Assembly: GCF_000428125.1 (NCBI RefSeq)
Contig: NZ_ATZI01000001.1
Coordinates: 992,001-1,056,000 of the forward strand
Direction: 5' to 3'
Length of the DNA stretch: 64,000 bases
Origin: Bacteroides graminisolvens DSM 19988 = JCM 15093
GTDB taxonomy: Bacteria > Bacteroidota > Bacteroidia > Bacteroidales > Bacteroidaceae
The notes under the pieces are model-generated. The model ran no database searches and had not been told where the DNA came from. It worked only from the letters and a program-made list of their open reading frames with translations. The first letter of the stretch is position 1. The number at the start of each line of letters is the position of its first letter. Shown here piece after piece: positions 51,476 through 60,187 of this stretch. The translations under genes were made by a program, and so were the position numbers.

Positions 51476-51604
51476 TCGTTAATAATATATAAACCTGCTC
51501 TTGACAAAAATCGGCCGAAATAGGGCTGAAAGAGCTGCTTTAGTAAAATAATTTCCGAGAAGCAAGCCGGCAATTATTCTTCTATAATATGCCCTGTTCG
51601 TTGC

Positions 51605-54045
51605 TTATAACTTTATTCGTTTACTTTCATTCGATTCGCGTTGCGGATTGGAACTCTTAATGTTCTCACCGCGTTGCAGCTTATACGAGAAACTAATTCC
51701 GATAGTAGCCTCTTTTCTTTCTTTGTAATGGGCAGGCTGCTCTACGTTGATAACTTTTGCGCGGAGATACCTGCTGCATACTATGTCGTTCAGGAATAAA
51801 CGAACGGTTCCTTTGTCACGGAGTATACTTCGTGAAACGGCTATGCTTACAGACCACATCGGACTGATTAACCCTTGTCCCAAAGGCGTTTTTCCGTTCC
51901 AATAACCGTTTAACTCCGCATTCCACTTGTCGGCGGGCTTCAAGTAGTTTCCCAAATAAAACAAGGGAGTCATTACTCGGTTATTCTGCTTTTTATGGTC
52001 GTATATCCAGGCGTATTTTTTATAAGTCAGGGTAGCGTTGCCCACCAATGTCCACCAACGGGTAGGGTGTAAGTTGACAGCAGTCATCCTGATGCCATAC
52101 GAATAATCCGACGACATGTTTAACGGATACACCCAGACACGGTTTCCGGCGCCGGCCAGGTAGCTTTTGCAAATAGGGTGACGAGTGTAGGCTCCGAAAA
52201 GAATCACCTTGTATCGGTTATTGAATAACAAAGCCGTTTCCACTTGATGAGATATTTCGGGTTTTAGCTCCACGTTGCCTTGATCGTATAAATATTTATC
52301 GTTGATTGTAACAAAAGGATTCATGTCCTGATAGTTGGGACGCACAATCCTACTGCCGTAGGCCGCGTTCAGTTTAATCGTCTTGGAAAGATTGTAATCG
52401 ACCGATACATACGGAAAAAGGTTTCGGTAGCGCTTTTGGAAAGACGAGTCTCTGTTGGAACTGTATTCGTGCAACTGCCCCTTCACGTGCGTCTCCTCAA
52501 ACCTGAGTCCCACTTCCATATTAGCACGTTCGGCTATCTTCTTTTGCAGTTGCACGTAAGCGGCATAGATGTTTTCTTCATACTGGAAGTCTTTGTTCAT
52601 ATTCAGCTTGGGCGTCCATGCGCCGTTATACTTGTCCGAGTAAGTGGTTTCATTGTCGATGTTCACAAAAGAAGCCTTCACGCCACCTGTTAGTTTGAAC
52701 GATTTCGTTAGGACAAATTCCACATCACTCTGCGTTGACACAATATCAATGTTGTCTTTTAGTTTCCCTCTCAGCGTGTCGGCCTGTTCGTAGTTGCCCT
52801 GCCAATAATCATTGTACAGGCTGTTTTGATCCTGTTTGTCGGAAGCCCGGTATGACTGGAAATCAACTGAACCCGTCCACTGGAGTTTAGAAGTTACTTT
52901 GTAGCTGTAATCAGCCCCGCCTTGCAGGTTGGTTTGACTCAGTTTGTTTTTATTCCAAGTCATCAATGTCGAGTCGGGCTCTGCTTTGACAGAAGTAAAC
53001 ACAGAGTTCATTCGTTCCTTTCTAACCCTGTCGGTCCAATTCTTACTGACGTACGCGCCCACTGATAAACGCGACGATAAGTCGTAATCCACCCTCGTGC
53101 GGGCATAGTGTGACCCATAGTTATAGGTACGATGCGCCACCTGATTCAGTATAACAGGCATCACGGGAGTCTCAGAATAATCAGTATGATCCCTTACTAT
53201 GAACGTGGGATTGATGTCCGTCCCTTCATAATAAGAATAATTAGCTGATACGTTTAGCTTGTTTTTGCGTAGCTGAAACATCCAGTTGGTGTTGCCCTTG
53301 CCGTACTGATTCAGTTGTTGGTAACTTGAATTGAACCCAACCAAAAACCTTGAACATTGTTTTTAGCCATTTCCACCTTGATGATTCCCGATTTACCCGA
53401 GGCCTCGTAGCGGGAAGAAGGCATACTGATCAGCTCAATTTTACCGATGGAAGAAGCCGGAATGGCTTGCAGGTAGGTAGCCAGATTGCTTCCCGAAAGA
53501 TAAGTCGGCTTGCCATTGAGCATAACGGTGGCACCGCTTTGTCCGTTCAGCAAAATGGTTCCGTCGTCCTTCACCTGCACGCCCGGTAATCTCTTCAGCG
53601 CATCGAACAAAGTCCCTTGCGAACCCAGTGACGAAGACGCCAGATTTATAACCGTGCTCGACGATGTAAGTTCCATCTCAGGTTTCTTGGCCGTAACCGT
53701 CACCCCGGAAAGCAGGTAAGCATCTTCTTTCAAAAGAATACCCCCCAGTTGTTTCTTTTGGTCGGCGCTCAGGGAAAAAGCAATGTACTTGGTTTGAAAC
53801 CCGATACCCGATAGTTTCAGCATGTATTTCCCCGAATGAGAAATGCGGATATTGAATTCCCCGTTTCCATTCGTCACCCCTCCGGTTATATACAAGGAGT
53901 CCGACGCTTGCAAAGCAACCACCGTAATTTCCTCCAACGGAAGATTCTTCTCATCGGTAACCGTTCCGCTAACCGATTGAGCTGCCAATGGCAATAGTGC
54001 CATAAAGCCGGCACAAATGCATAAAATAACTTTGTTGACCATCAT
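51605..54045 (-). pseudogene. TonB-type outer-membrane receptor split by a frameshift
   Basis: Two frames together make one receptor. The first (54045 to ~53311) encodes a signal peptide, a carboxypeptidase-regulatory-like domain (VSGTVTDEKNLPLEEITV) and a plug domain (FDALKRLPGVQVKDDGT; LISMPSSRYEASGKSGIIKVEM). The second (~53344 to 51605) encodes the barrel (YGKGNTNWMFQLRKNKLNVSANYSYYEG onward). The frames overlap at 53341-53349, where the minus strand reads GGTTTTTGG. Adding one T would give QGFLVGFNSSYQQ and join them. So one T appears missing from a six-T run. Close to OMP_b-brl_3 proteins. It could be a real mutation, a sequencing error, or a slippage site. Confidence 0.82.
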
Positions 54046-54232
54046 CTTTTTCTTTTTCAGCAAAGGTAAATGCCCCGTTGCAGCCCATAAAATTTAGATG
54101 ATGAATGGAATGTTTTCCTTGATGAATGGTATTTTCTTTTTTATTTATTAATACTCCCGGCGCAACAAAATAACACACCGAATGTTGATTTACAGATAAT
54201 GTGACTAATTAACGTAATACGTAATAACAATT

Positions 54233-54670
54233 ATGACGAAACGAAATCTGTTTTTGCTGGGTGTGTTGATCCTGGCGCAACTCGTATATGCCGGCAATTG
54301 GGACGACACCAAAGCGCAGGCAAAACAAGAAAACAAACTGATCTTATTGAAATTCGCAGGTTCCGATTGGTGCGGACCGTGTATTCAACTTCAGAAAGTG
54401 ATCTTCGACGATCCAGTGTTTGAGCAGTTTGCTCACGACAAACTAGTTCTGTTTAAGGCCGATTTCCCCAGACTAAAGAAGAATCAGCTTCCTAAGGAGC
54501 AGCAAGCCATCAATGATCAATTGGCCGAAACGTACAATCCGGAAGGAGAATTTCCCTGTATGGTTTTAATCGATGCACAGGGAAACACGTTGCGCAAATG
54601 GCACGGCTACGATAAGAAGCACACGGTGCAGGATTACATGGTCGACGTCAACGCTTTCATCAATAAATAA
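54233..54670 (+). CDS. Secreted thioredoxin-fold protein
   Basis: The 145-residue protein has a signal peptide (MTKRNLFLLGVLILAQLVYAG) and a thioredoxin fold with WCGPC (Cys47, Cys50) in FAGSDWCGPCIQLQKVIFDD. It probably handles disulfides or heme/metal centres in the periplasm. It is the first gene of a run with apbE (3 bp later), DUF4266 and DUF3570. The divergent region before it (54046-54232) has direct repeats of ACGTAAT but no Bacteroides -7 box that I can recognise. Confidence 0.9.
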   Translation: MTKRNLFLLGVLILAQLVYAGNWDDTKAQAKQENKLILLKFAGSDWCGPCIQLQKVIFDDPVFEQFAHDKLVLFKADFPRLKKNQLPKEQQAINDQLAETYNPEGEFPCMVLIDAQGNTLRKWHGYDKKHTVQDYMVDVNAFINK

Positions 54671-54673
54671 AAG

Positions 54674-55600
54674 ATGATTCCTGTAAAGGTACAAACCCGC
54701 CTGATGGGGAACACGTTTGAGTTCATTGCACTGGCGCCCAACGAGGAAATAGGCCATGAGCAGATAGCCGTTGGTGTTGAGGAGGTAAAGCGAATAGAAA
54801 AGGTGTTCACGACTTTCAGCGACAGCAGCGTGACGAACGAGGTCAACAGAATGGCAGGCGTTTCTCCTGTTGAAGTGCCGGAGGAATTCTTCTGGCTGGT
54901 TTTTCGTGCTCAGAAGATATCGGCACTTACGCAGGGTCTTTTTGATCTGTCGTATGGTTCGCTTGATAAAGACTTCTGGAATTTTAATCGGGCAATGACT
55001 CAGCTCCCTCACCCCGATGAGGCCAAGAAATCTGTCAGGCTGATTGACTACAGAAACATTGTGCTGGATGCGCAAACTTGTACTGTTTTTCTGAAGAACA
55101 AGGGTATGCGTATAGGCTTTGGTGGGATAGGGAAGGGCTATGCGGCCGATTGCGCCAAACGGAAGATGATGCTGGCCGGTGTTGAAAACGGTATTGTCAG
55201 TGCCTCGGGCGACTTGAATGCGTGGGGTTATCAGGAAGATGGCTCTCCGTGGACGGTAGGTATTGCCAACCCTAATTTGAAGCACACTTTTTTTTCCACG
55301 CTTAATATTACTAATAAATCCATTGCTACATCGGGTAACTACGAGAAGTTTGTCGTTATTGATAATCAACTTTATTCCCACACCATTAATCCTCGTACCG
55401 GATATCCGGTGAAGGGCGTAAAGAGTGTTACCATTATTACAACGAATGCGGAACTGGCCGATGCTATGGCTACCCCTGTTTCTATCATGGGGGTGAAAGA
55501 CGGATTGAATTTTATTAATCAGATTAAGGGCATTGAATGTGTCTTGATAGACGACGCAGACAAGCTTTATGTATCCAATAACATTAAATTAATTAAATGA
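54674..55600 (+). CDS. apbE: FAD:protein FMN transferase (ApbE)
   Basis: Transfers FMN from FAD to a Ser or Thr of an acceptor protein. The 308-residue protein has RLMGNTFEFIA at the N terminus, VFTTFSDSSVTNEVNRM, GFGGIGKGYAADCA, ASGDLNAWG and SHTINPRTGYPV, all ApbE landmarks including the Mg/FAD site. Unlike most ApbE proteins, no signal peptide or lipobox is seen, so it seems cytoplasmic. It overlaps DUF4266 by 4 nt (ATGA) and sits between a thioredoxin-like gene and DUF4266/DUF3570, implying a common job. Confidence 0.93.
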   Translation: MIPVKVQTRLMGNTFEFIALAPNEEIGHEQIAVGVEEVKRIEKVFTTFSDSSVTNEVNRMAGVSPVEVPEEFFWLVFRAQKISALTQGLFDLSYGSLDKDFWNFNRAMTQLPHPDEAKKSVRLIDYRNIVLDAQTCTVFLKNKGMRIGFGGIGKGYAADCAKRKMMLAGVENGIVSASGDLNAWGYQEDGSPWTVGIANPNLKHTFFSTLNITNKSIATSGNYEKFVVIDNQLYSHTINPRTGYPVKGVKSVTIITTNAELADAMATPVSIMGVKDGLNFINQIKGIECVLIDDADKLYVSNNIKLIK

Positions 55601-55818
55601 TGAAGTACGTGTTTTTTATAGTATGCGTATGCTTCACTCTTTTGATGATGGCTTCGTGCGTTAGCGTAAAACCTTATCAGAAAGCGAAACTCAATGATGC
55701 GGAGATGGTATTGTCCGGCCGTTCCATTGAAAAGTACGAGAATAATTTCTTAATGTACCGCGAAGGTGCTACCGGTGGCAACGGTGGGCGCACGGGCGGT
55801 GGATGTGGTTGTAACTAA
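55597..55818 (+). CDS. DUF4266 family small lipoprotein
   Basis: The 73-residue protein has a lipoprotein signal (LLMMASCVSV, Cys21) and a short mature part. It ends in a Gly-rich, Cys-containing tail (GGNGGRTGGGCGCN, Cys70 and Cys72). Upstream of the tail, REGATGG (Thr59) resembles the ApbE acceptor consensus, where [ST]GA[ST] carries FMN on the final Thr; here the first position is Glu. It overlaps apbE by 4 nt and precedes DUF3570. Its function is unknown; flavinylation of Thr59 is only a hypothesis. Confidence 0.85.
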   Translation: MMKYVFFIVCVCFTLLMMASCVSVKPYQKAKLNDAEMVLSGRSIEKYENNFLMYREGATGGNGGRTGGGCGCN

Positions 55819-55832
55819 AAGAGGATATTCTA

Positions 55833-57038
55833 ATGAAAAAGATAGTTTATACAGTAGCCTCTTTTATGTTCTTCATGAATGTGGCCAAAGCGCAAACAGA
55901 TTCTGTTTCGCATCGCAAGTTAAAGATTGACGAGGTTAATTTTGTAACCAGCTACTACCATCAAAGTGGTGATCACTCAGCCGTTACGGGCGGTGTGGGT
56001 AGCGAAAACCTCAATGACTTTGGTAACTCAATAGACTTACAGCTTAGTAGGTTCGATAAGAAACTGAATAAGCATACGTGGAATTTTGAACTGGGCGTTG
56101 ATGTGTACAGTTCGGCGTCATCTGACAAGATAGATCCTTCGACCGTTTCGTCTGCTTCGAGCGGTGATGTGCGGTTCTCGCCTGCAGCAAGTTATCTGTT
56201 CGAGAATACTAAAAAGAAGTATTCATGGGGCGGTGGCTTGTCGTTCTCGCAAGAGTATGATTATACTTCCTTTGGAGGTAACATGGCTTATTCGAAGTCT
56301 TTAAACGGTGGCAATACCGAGTTATCTGCCAAAGCGTCTGTTTTTCTGGATACTTGGAAAGTGTTGCTTCCCGTGGAACTCAGAGGGGACAATATCGATA
56401 ATAATAACTTTAAGTATAAGCAGGGCGACAGCGCTCCTCGAAACTCTTATAACTTAGGGTTAGGCATAGCGCAAGTGGTTAATAAGGAACTTCAGGTTTC
56501 TTTGTTGGCAGACATCGGTTATCAAACCGGACTTCTTGGTACGGCTTATCAACGTGTGTATTTTAGTGATAAGGGAACTCAGTCGTTCTCCGAGAAACTA
56601 CCCGATCATCGTTTTAAACTTCCCATAGGCTTGCGGGCCAACTACTTCCTGAGTGACAGGATTATATTGAGAAGTTTTTATCGTTTCTACACGGATAGTT
56701 GGAACCTCACGGCTCATACTGCTGAGTTGGAAGTGCCTTATAAAATAACTCCTTTTGTTTCCATCGCTCCGTATTATCGTTTCTATACGCAAAACGGCGT
56801 GGATTATTTTAAACCTTATGGAGAGCACTGCATGGCTGACAATCCGGAGTTTTATACAAGCGATTATGATTTGTCTAAATTCAACAGTAGCTTGCTGGGG
56901 GTTAACTTCAGATGGATGTCTGCCAAAGGAATATTGGGCATCAAACCGCTGAATGTGCTGGAACTGAGATACGGCTACTATAGCCGTAACGACGGACTGA
57001 AATCGCACTTGGTAACGATGGCTTTGAAGTTTAAATAA
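55833..57038 (+). CDS. DUF3570 family outer-membrane barrel protein
   Basis: The 401-residue protein has a signal peptide (MKKIVYTVASFMFFMNVAKAQ). The family start is VNFVTSYYHQSGDHSAVTGGVGSENL, followed by repeated beta-strands with alternating aromatic residues and a C-terminal strand ending VTMALKFK. It looks like an outer-membrane beta-barrel. It lies 14 bp after the DUF4266 gene, a pairing that I recall from ApbE-containing clusters in several phyla. A terminator follows. Confidence 0.85.
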   Translation: MKKIVYTVASFMFFMNVAKAQTDSVSHRKLKIDEVNFVTSYYHQSGDHSAVTGGVGSENLNDFGNSIDLQLSRFDKKLNKHTWNFELGVDVYSSASSDKIDPSTVSSASSGDVRFSPAASYLFENTKKKYSWGGGLSFSQEYDYTSFGGNMAYSKSLNGGNTELSAKASVFLDTWKVLLPVELRGDNIDNNNFKYKQGDSAPRNSYNLGLGIAQVVNKELQVSLLADIGYQTGLLGTAYQRVYFSDKGTQSFSEKLPDHRFKLPIGLRANYFLSDRIILRSFYRFYTDSWNLTAHTAELEVPYKITPFVSIAPYYRFYTQNGVDYFKPYGEHCMADNPEFYTSDYDLSKFNSSLLGVNFRWMSAKGILGIKPLNVLELRYGYYSRNDGLKSHLVTMALKFK

Positions 57039-57057
57039 GCAGTAGTTGCCGGGCAGG

Positions 57058-57101
57058 GAGTCTCTTTTCCGATCAATGTATTGGAGAAGAGACTCTTTTT
57101 A
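57058..57101 (+). terminator. Intrinsic terminator of the ApbE/DUF3570 operon
   Basis: GAGTCTCTT (57058-57066) pairs with AAGAGACTC (57087-57095), followed by a T run. It separates the operon from the beta-helix gene. Confidence 0.85.
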
Positions 57102-57135
57102 TATACATTCGTATTGTCAAACCAATCATAGCATC

Positions 57136-59670
57136 ATGAAAAACATTCTCTTCTCTCTCATTCTTCTGTTTTTGGCGCATAGCATGCTTGCCAAGGATGT
57201 GGATGGTTACTTGCCGCTCGATAAAAAGAATCCGGTTGCTTTTGGGGGTGATTACATTCGTTATCAAGGAAAGAAAATAATGCTGAATGAGCGTACTTTC
57301 TTTGTCGACGGGCGTTTAACGAAAGAAATAACCGATAAATATCCGTATGCTTTTTCTTCTTTTCAGGCGGCGGTCAGGCAACTGAAAGACGGTACACCCG
57401 ATGCTCCGATGACCATTTATCTGGCACCTTATGTTTACTGGATTGATAATCCGGATGATGAGGCGGTGCGTGTGCCTGCCGGCGGTGGTATTCCTTATGG
57501 TATGGAAGTAAAGTGTAACGGACTGAGGCTTGTGGGACTGACGAACAAACCGCAGCAGGTGGTGTTGGCGAGTAATCGGGGACAAACACAGGGGGCGGTT
57601 GGTAATTTTACCATGTTTCATTTTATAGGTAATGACTTGTCGGTTGAGAATCTTACGATGGGCAACTACTGTAACATCGACCTGGTTTATCCGTTGATGC
57701 CGGAGCTTAACAGAACTCGAAGGGCCGATGCCATTGTGCAGGCGCAGCTGGCTATTTGTGAGGGCGACCGCATCATGGCGCGTGGGGTGCATTTTGTGAG
57801 CCGGCTCAACTCGTGCCCGTTGGTGGGAGGGAAGCGTGTACTGTTTGACGACTGTTATTTTGAATGTACGGATGATGCGCTTTGTGGCACGGGAGTGCAT
57901 GTCAATTGCAAGTTGAAGTTGTTTAGTTCTAAACCGTTTTATGCTACGCAGGGCACTGGGGCGGTGTTTCTCAATTGCGACTTTGAGGTGATAACGCGTG
58001 AGAGGCAGTTTTTTACCAAAGTAGGTAGCGCAGTAACAATGGTCGACTGCCGGTTGCATACGGTTCAGTCTCCTTTATATGTAGGTTGGACGCAAGACCC
58101 CACGCCCGATTTGAAGTGTTACCAATATAACGTGTCGCTCAACGAAAAGCCTCTTTTTATTAATAGATTAAAGCCAGCCAATACGGTAGACATGACGGGA
58201 AAGCGGGTGCTCGATGCTTATCGTTTGGTGCACAAAGGGGCGGTGGTTTATAATACATATAATTTATTGCGCGGTGCCGATGAGTGGGATCCTATGAAAA
58301 ACAAGAAGACTATTGAGATGATTGGTAAGGCAACGGGTAAGAAGTATACGGCTGTTGCTACCATGCTGACTGTTTCTCCTCGCCGGTGCGAGCTGGAATC
58401 GGGGGTTAGTACTCAATTGCTTCAGGCGCAAGTTTTATTGTTTGGCAATTTACCTACTAATGCAGAAACTGTGCATTGGAGCTTATCGCCCGAGGATGCG
58501 CAGATAGCTCGTTTAAAGGTAAAGGAGGATGGTAGTTGTGAAGTATCCGGACATAATGATAACGATGAGGCGAAAACGATACTTGTTAACGCTTCTACCG
58601 AATCGGGCTTGCAAGGTACTGCGGCTATCCGTATTTTACCTCGCTATCTGGAGGCGCCTGCTTTTACGAACTTGCCACGAATTGAGTGGGAAGAAAAAGG
58701 GGTATTGGCTGTGCGGTATGAATTAGACCTTGCCGGAAGGGCCGATGAATCTCTTATTACGTGGTATCGTTGCACGGATGCGAAGGGAAGTAATGCCATA
58801 CCGGTGGCCGTTTCACGATTAAATAAACCGGAGCAAACGTATCGTCTTTCGTCGGGAGATGTGGGGTATTATCTTATGGCTTCGGTTGCTCCCAAGCATT
58901 TGCGTTGTCATGCCGGGCAGACTGAAAGTGTGGTGTGTGCTCAGGTGATTCGTACAACGGATGTGTCAGGGCGCGACTTTATGACTGATTTCAGGAATTT
59001 CCCGACTAATTATCAGCCGAAGATTATTCCTGGCTTTTGGACGGTAGATGGATTTAAACCTGCTGACACAGCGGCATTCGATTGGCAGCCGGATCCTGCC
59101 GGTAGTTGGATGTACGGTTCCGGTGTTGATGGAGCATCGGGCAATTGGGGACTTTTACAAGCGGCAAAAGGGGCACGTTTATTGTATACTCCTGTGGCAG
59201 ACAAGTGTGCGGGTATGGTTGTTTCTCTGCAAATAGATCCTTGTAAAACGGCGGGACAGGGTTTTGGTAGTGCAACGGGACAGTATTTGGATCTATATAT
59301 TCAGTTTGACACACGCACGTTAACCGGTTACGGTTTACGCATTGTGCGTACTACCAAATATGACAAAGCGGTGGAATTTATACTGATGAAGTTTGTTGAC
59401 GGAGTTGCTACTCCGCTGGCTGAGCCGGTGGCTTCTTCTTGTTATCGCTCCACTTGTAGCATTCGTCTGGCGGTGGAGGGAAACAAACTGACCGCCCACG
59501 CTGAATCCAATGCGCGCACGGCCGATGTAACGGATCACCGTATTCTTCCGATTGTAGATGTGAGTGCAGTGGTGGAACCTTTGTCTTTTGCAGGAATGGG
59601 TATTCAACATACCGGATCCGTGGGTGCCAGTGCTTCGTTACTTAAAGAGATGAAAGTGGAATGGAAGTAA
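57136..59670 (+). CDS. Secreted right-handed beta-helix (pectin-lyase-fold) protein
   Basis: From the ATG at 57136 the protein is 844 residues with a signal peptide (MKNILFSLILLFLAHSMLAKD). The frame extends to TTG at 57046, which I reject. Residues ~40-360 have the short-strand Asn/Gly/Asp pattern of a parallel beta-helix (SFQAAVRQLKDGTPDAPMTIYLAP; FMFHFIGNDLSVENLTMGNY-like turns). Ig-like and lectin-like beta domains follow. I see no clear catalytic signature for pectate lyase, GH28 or pectinesterase, so no activity is assigned. Carbohydrate binding or cutting is plausible. Confidence 0.65.
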   Translation: MKNILFSLILLFLAHSMLAKDVDGYLPLDKKNPVAFGGDYIRYQGKKIMLNERTFFVDGRLTKEITDKYPYAFSSFQAAVRQLKDGTPDAPMTIYLAPYVYWIDNPDDEAVRVPAGGGIPYGMEVKCNGLRLVGLTNKPQQVVLASNRGQTQGAVGNFTMFHFIGNDLSVENLTMGNYCNIDLVYPLMPELNRTRRADAIVQAQLAICEGDRIMARGVHFVSRLNSCPLVGGKRVLFDDCYFECTDDALCGTGVHVNCKLKLFSSKPFYATQGTGAVFLNCDFEVITRERQFFTKVGSAVTMVDCRLHTVQSPLYVGWTQDPTPDLKCYQYNVSLNEKPLFINRLKPANTVDMTGKRVLDAYRLVHKGAVVYNTYNLLRGADEWDPMKNKKTIEMIGKATGKKYTAVATMLTVSPRRCELESGVSTQLLQAQVLLFGNLPTNAETVHWSLSPEDAQIARLKVKEDGSCEVSGHNDNDEAKTILVNASTESGLQGTAAIRILPRYLEAPAFTNLPRIEWEEKGVLAVRYELDLAGRADESLITWYRCTDAKGSNAIPVAVSRLNKPEQTYRLSSGDVGYYLMASVAPKHLRCHAGQTESVVCAQVIRTTDVSGRDFMTDFRNFPTNYQPKIIPGFWTVDGFKPADTAAFDWQPDPAGSWMYGSGVDGASGNWGLLQAAKGARLLYTPVADKCAGMVVSLQIDPCKTAGQGFGSATGQYLDLYIQFDTRTLTGYGLRIVRTTKYDKAVEFILMKFVDGVATPLAEPVASSCYRSTCSIRLAVEGNKLTAHAESNARTADVTDHRILPIVDVSAVVEPLSFAGMGIQHTGSVGASASLLKEMKVEWK

Positions 59671-59678
59671 CTTTAAAC

Positions 59679-60125
59679 TTAATTGTTAAGTAAGTCTTTC
59701 AGGAACGTATCCAGTTCTTCATCCAGTCCTTTGAGCAGATCATCGTTTACAATAAGTGTGTCATCGTCAACAATCAGTAGCTCGGCAACGGTTTCTTTGT
59801 CTTCATCAACAAGTACAAAGTTGTAGGGAGTCATGATAGCTAGTCTGTCAAAAGTACCTTCTTCCTTTAACTTGCCCAGCAACGTTTGCAGTATGTGCTG
59901 CATTTCTTCATAGAAATCATCACTGTCATCGTTCGCCAACTCTTCAATGCTAATGCATGCCAGTTCTTTATCTTCGTCATCGAATATAATGAGGTCGCCC
60001 GAATTTTGATTCGGTTGCAGATGAATATCTGTAACGATGGATTGTTCCGGTAAGCCGGCGTATTTATTGACTGCTTTCTGAATAGCTTTTTCTATGGCAG
60101 ACAATGACTGTTGACTTAGTTTCAT
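59679..60125 (-). CDS. Acidic conserved protein of unknown function
   Basis: The 148-residue protein is strongly acidic (DDEDKELACISIEELANDDSDDFYEEM; DDDTLIVNDDLLKGLDEEL) with no signal peptide, membrane helix or recognised motif. I believe similar proteins occur across Bacteroides, but I know no function. A TACCTTTG box (60156-60149) lies 24 bp upstream. It is convergent with the beta-helix gene. Confidence 0.65.
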   Translation of the reverse strand: MKLSQQSLSAIEKAIQKAVNKYAGLPEQSIVTDIHLQPNQNSGDLIIFDDEDKELACISIEELANDDSDDFYEEMQHILQTLLGKLKEEGTFDRLAIMTPYNFVLVDEDKETVAELLIVDDDTLIVNDDLLKGLDEELDTFLKDLLNN

Positions 60126-60187
60126 AAGACTTTTTATTATTTGAGAGTCAAAGGTATAAAAAAAACAAATATGCTTCTCCGTTTTGA

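Noticed and set aside
53311..53344. Two separate genes, a short exported plug protein and a barrel protein
   Set aside because: The second frame would begin with TTG inside the first, lacks a signal peptide, and the junction is repaired by a single base, so one broken gene is the simpler reading.
57316..58059. 247-codon minus-strand frame inside the beta-helix gene
   Set aside because: Composition is rich in His, Arg and Gln, typical of an antisense shadow, and the plus-strand gene has a signal peptide and consistent fold pattern.
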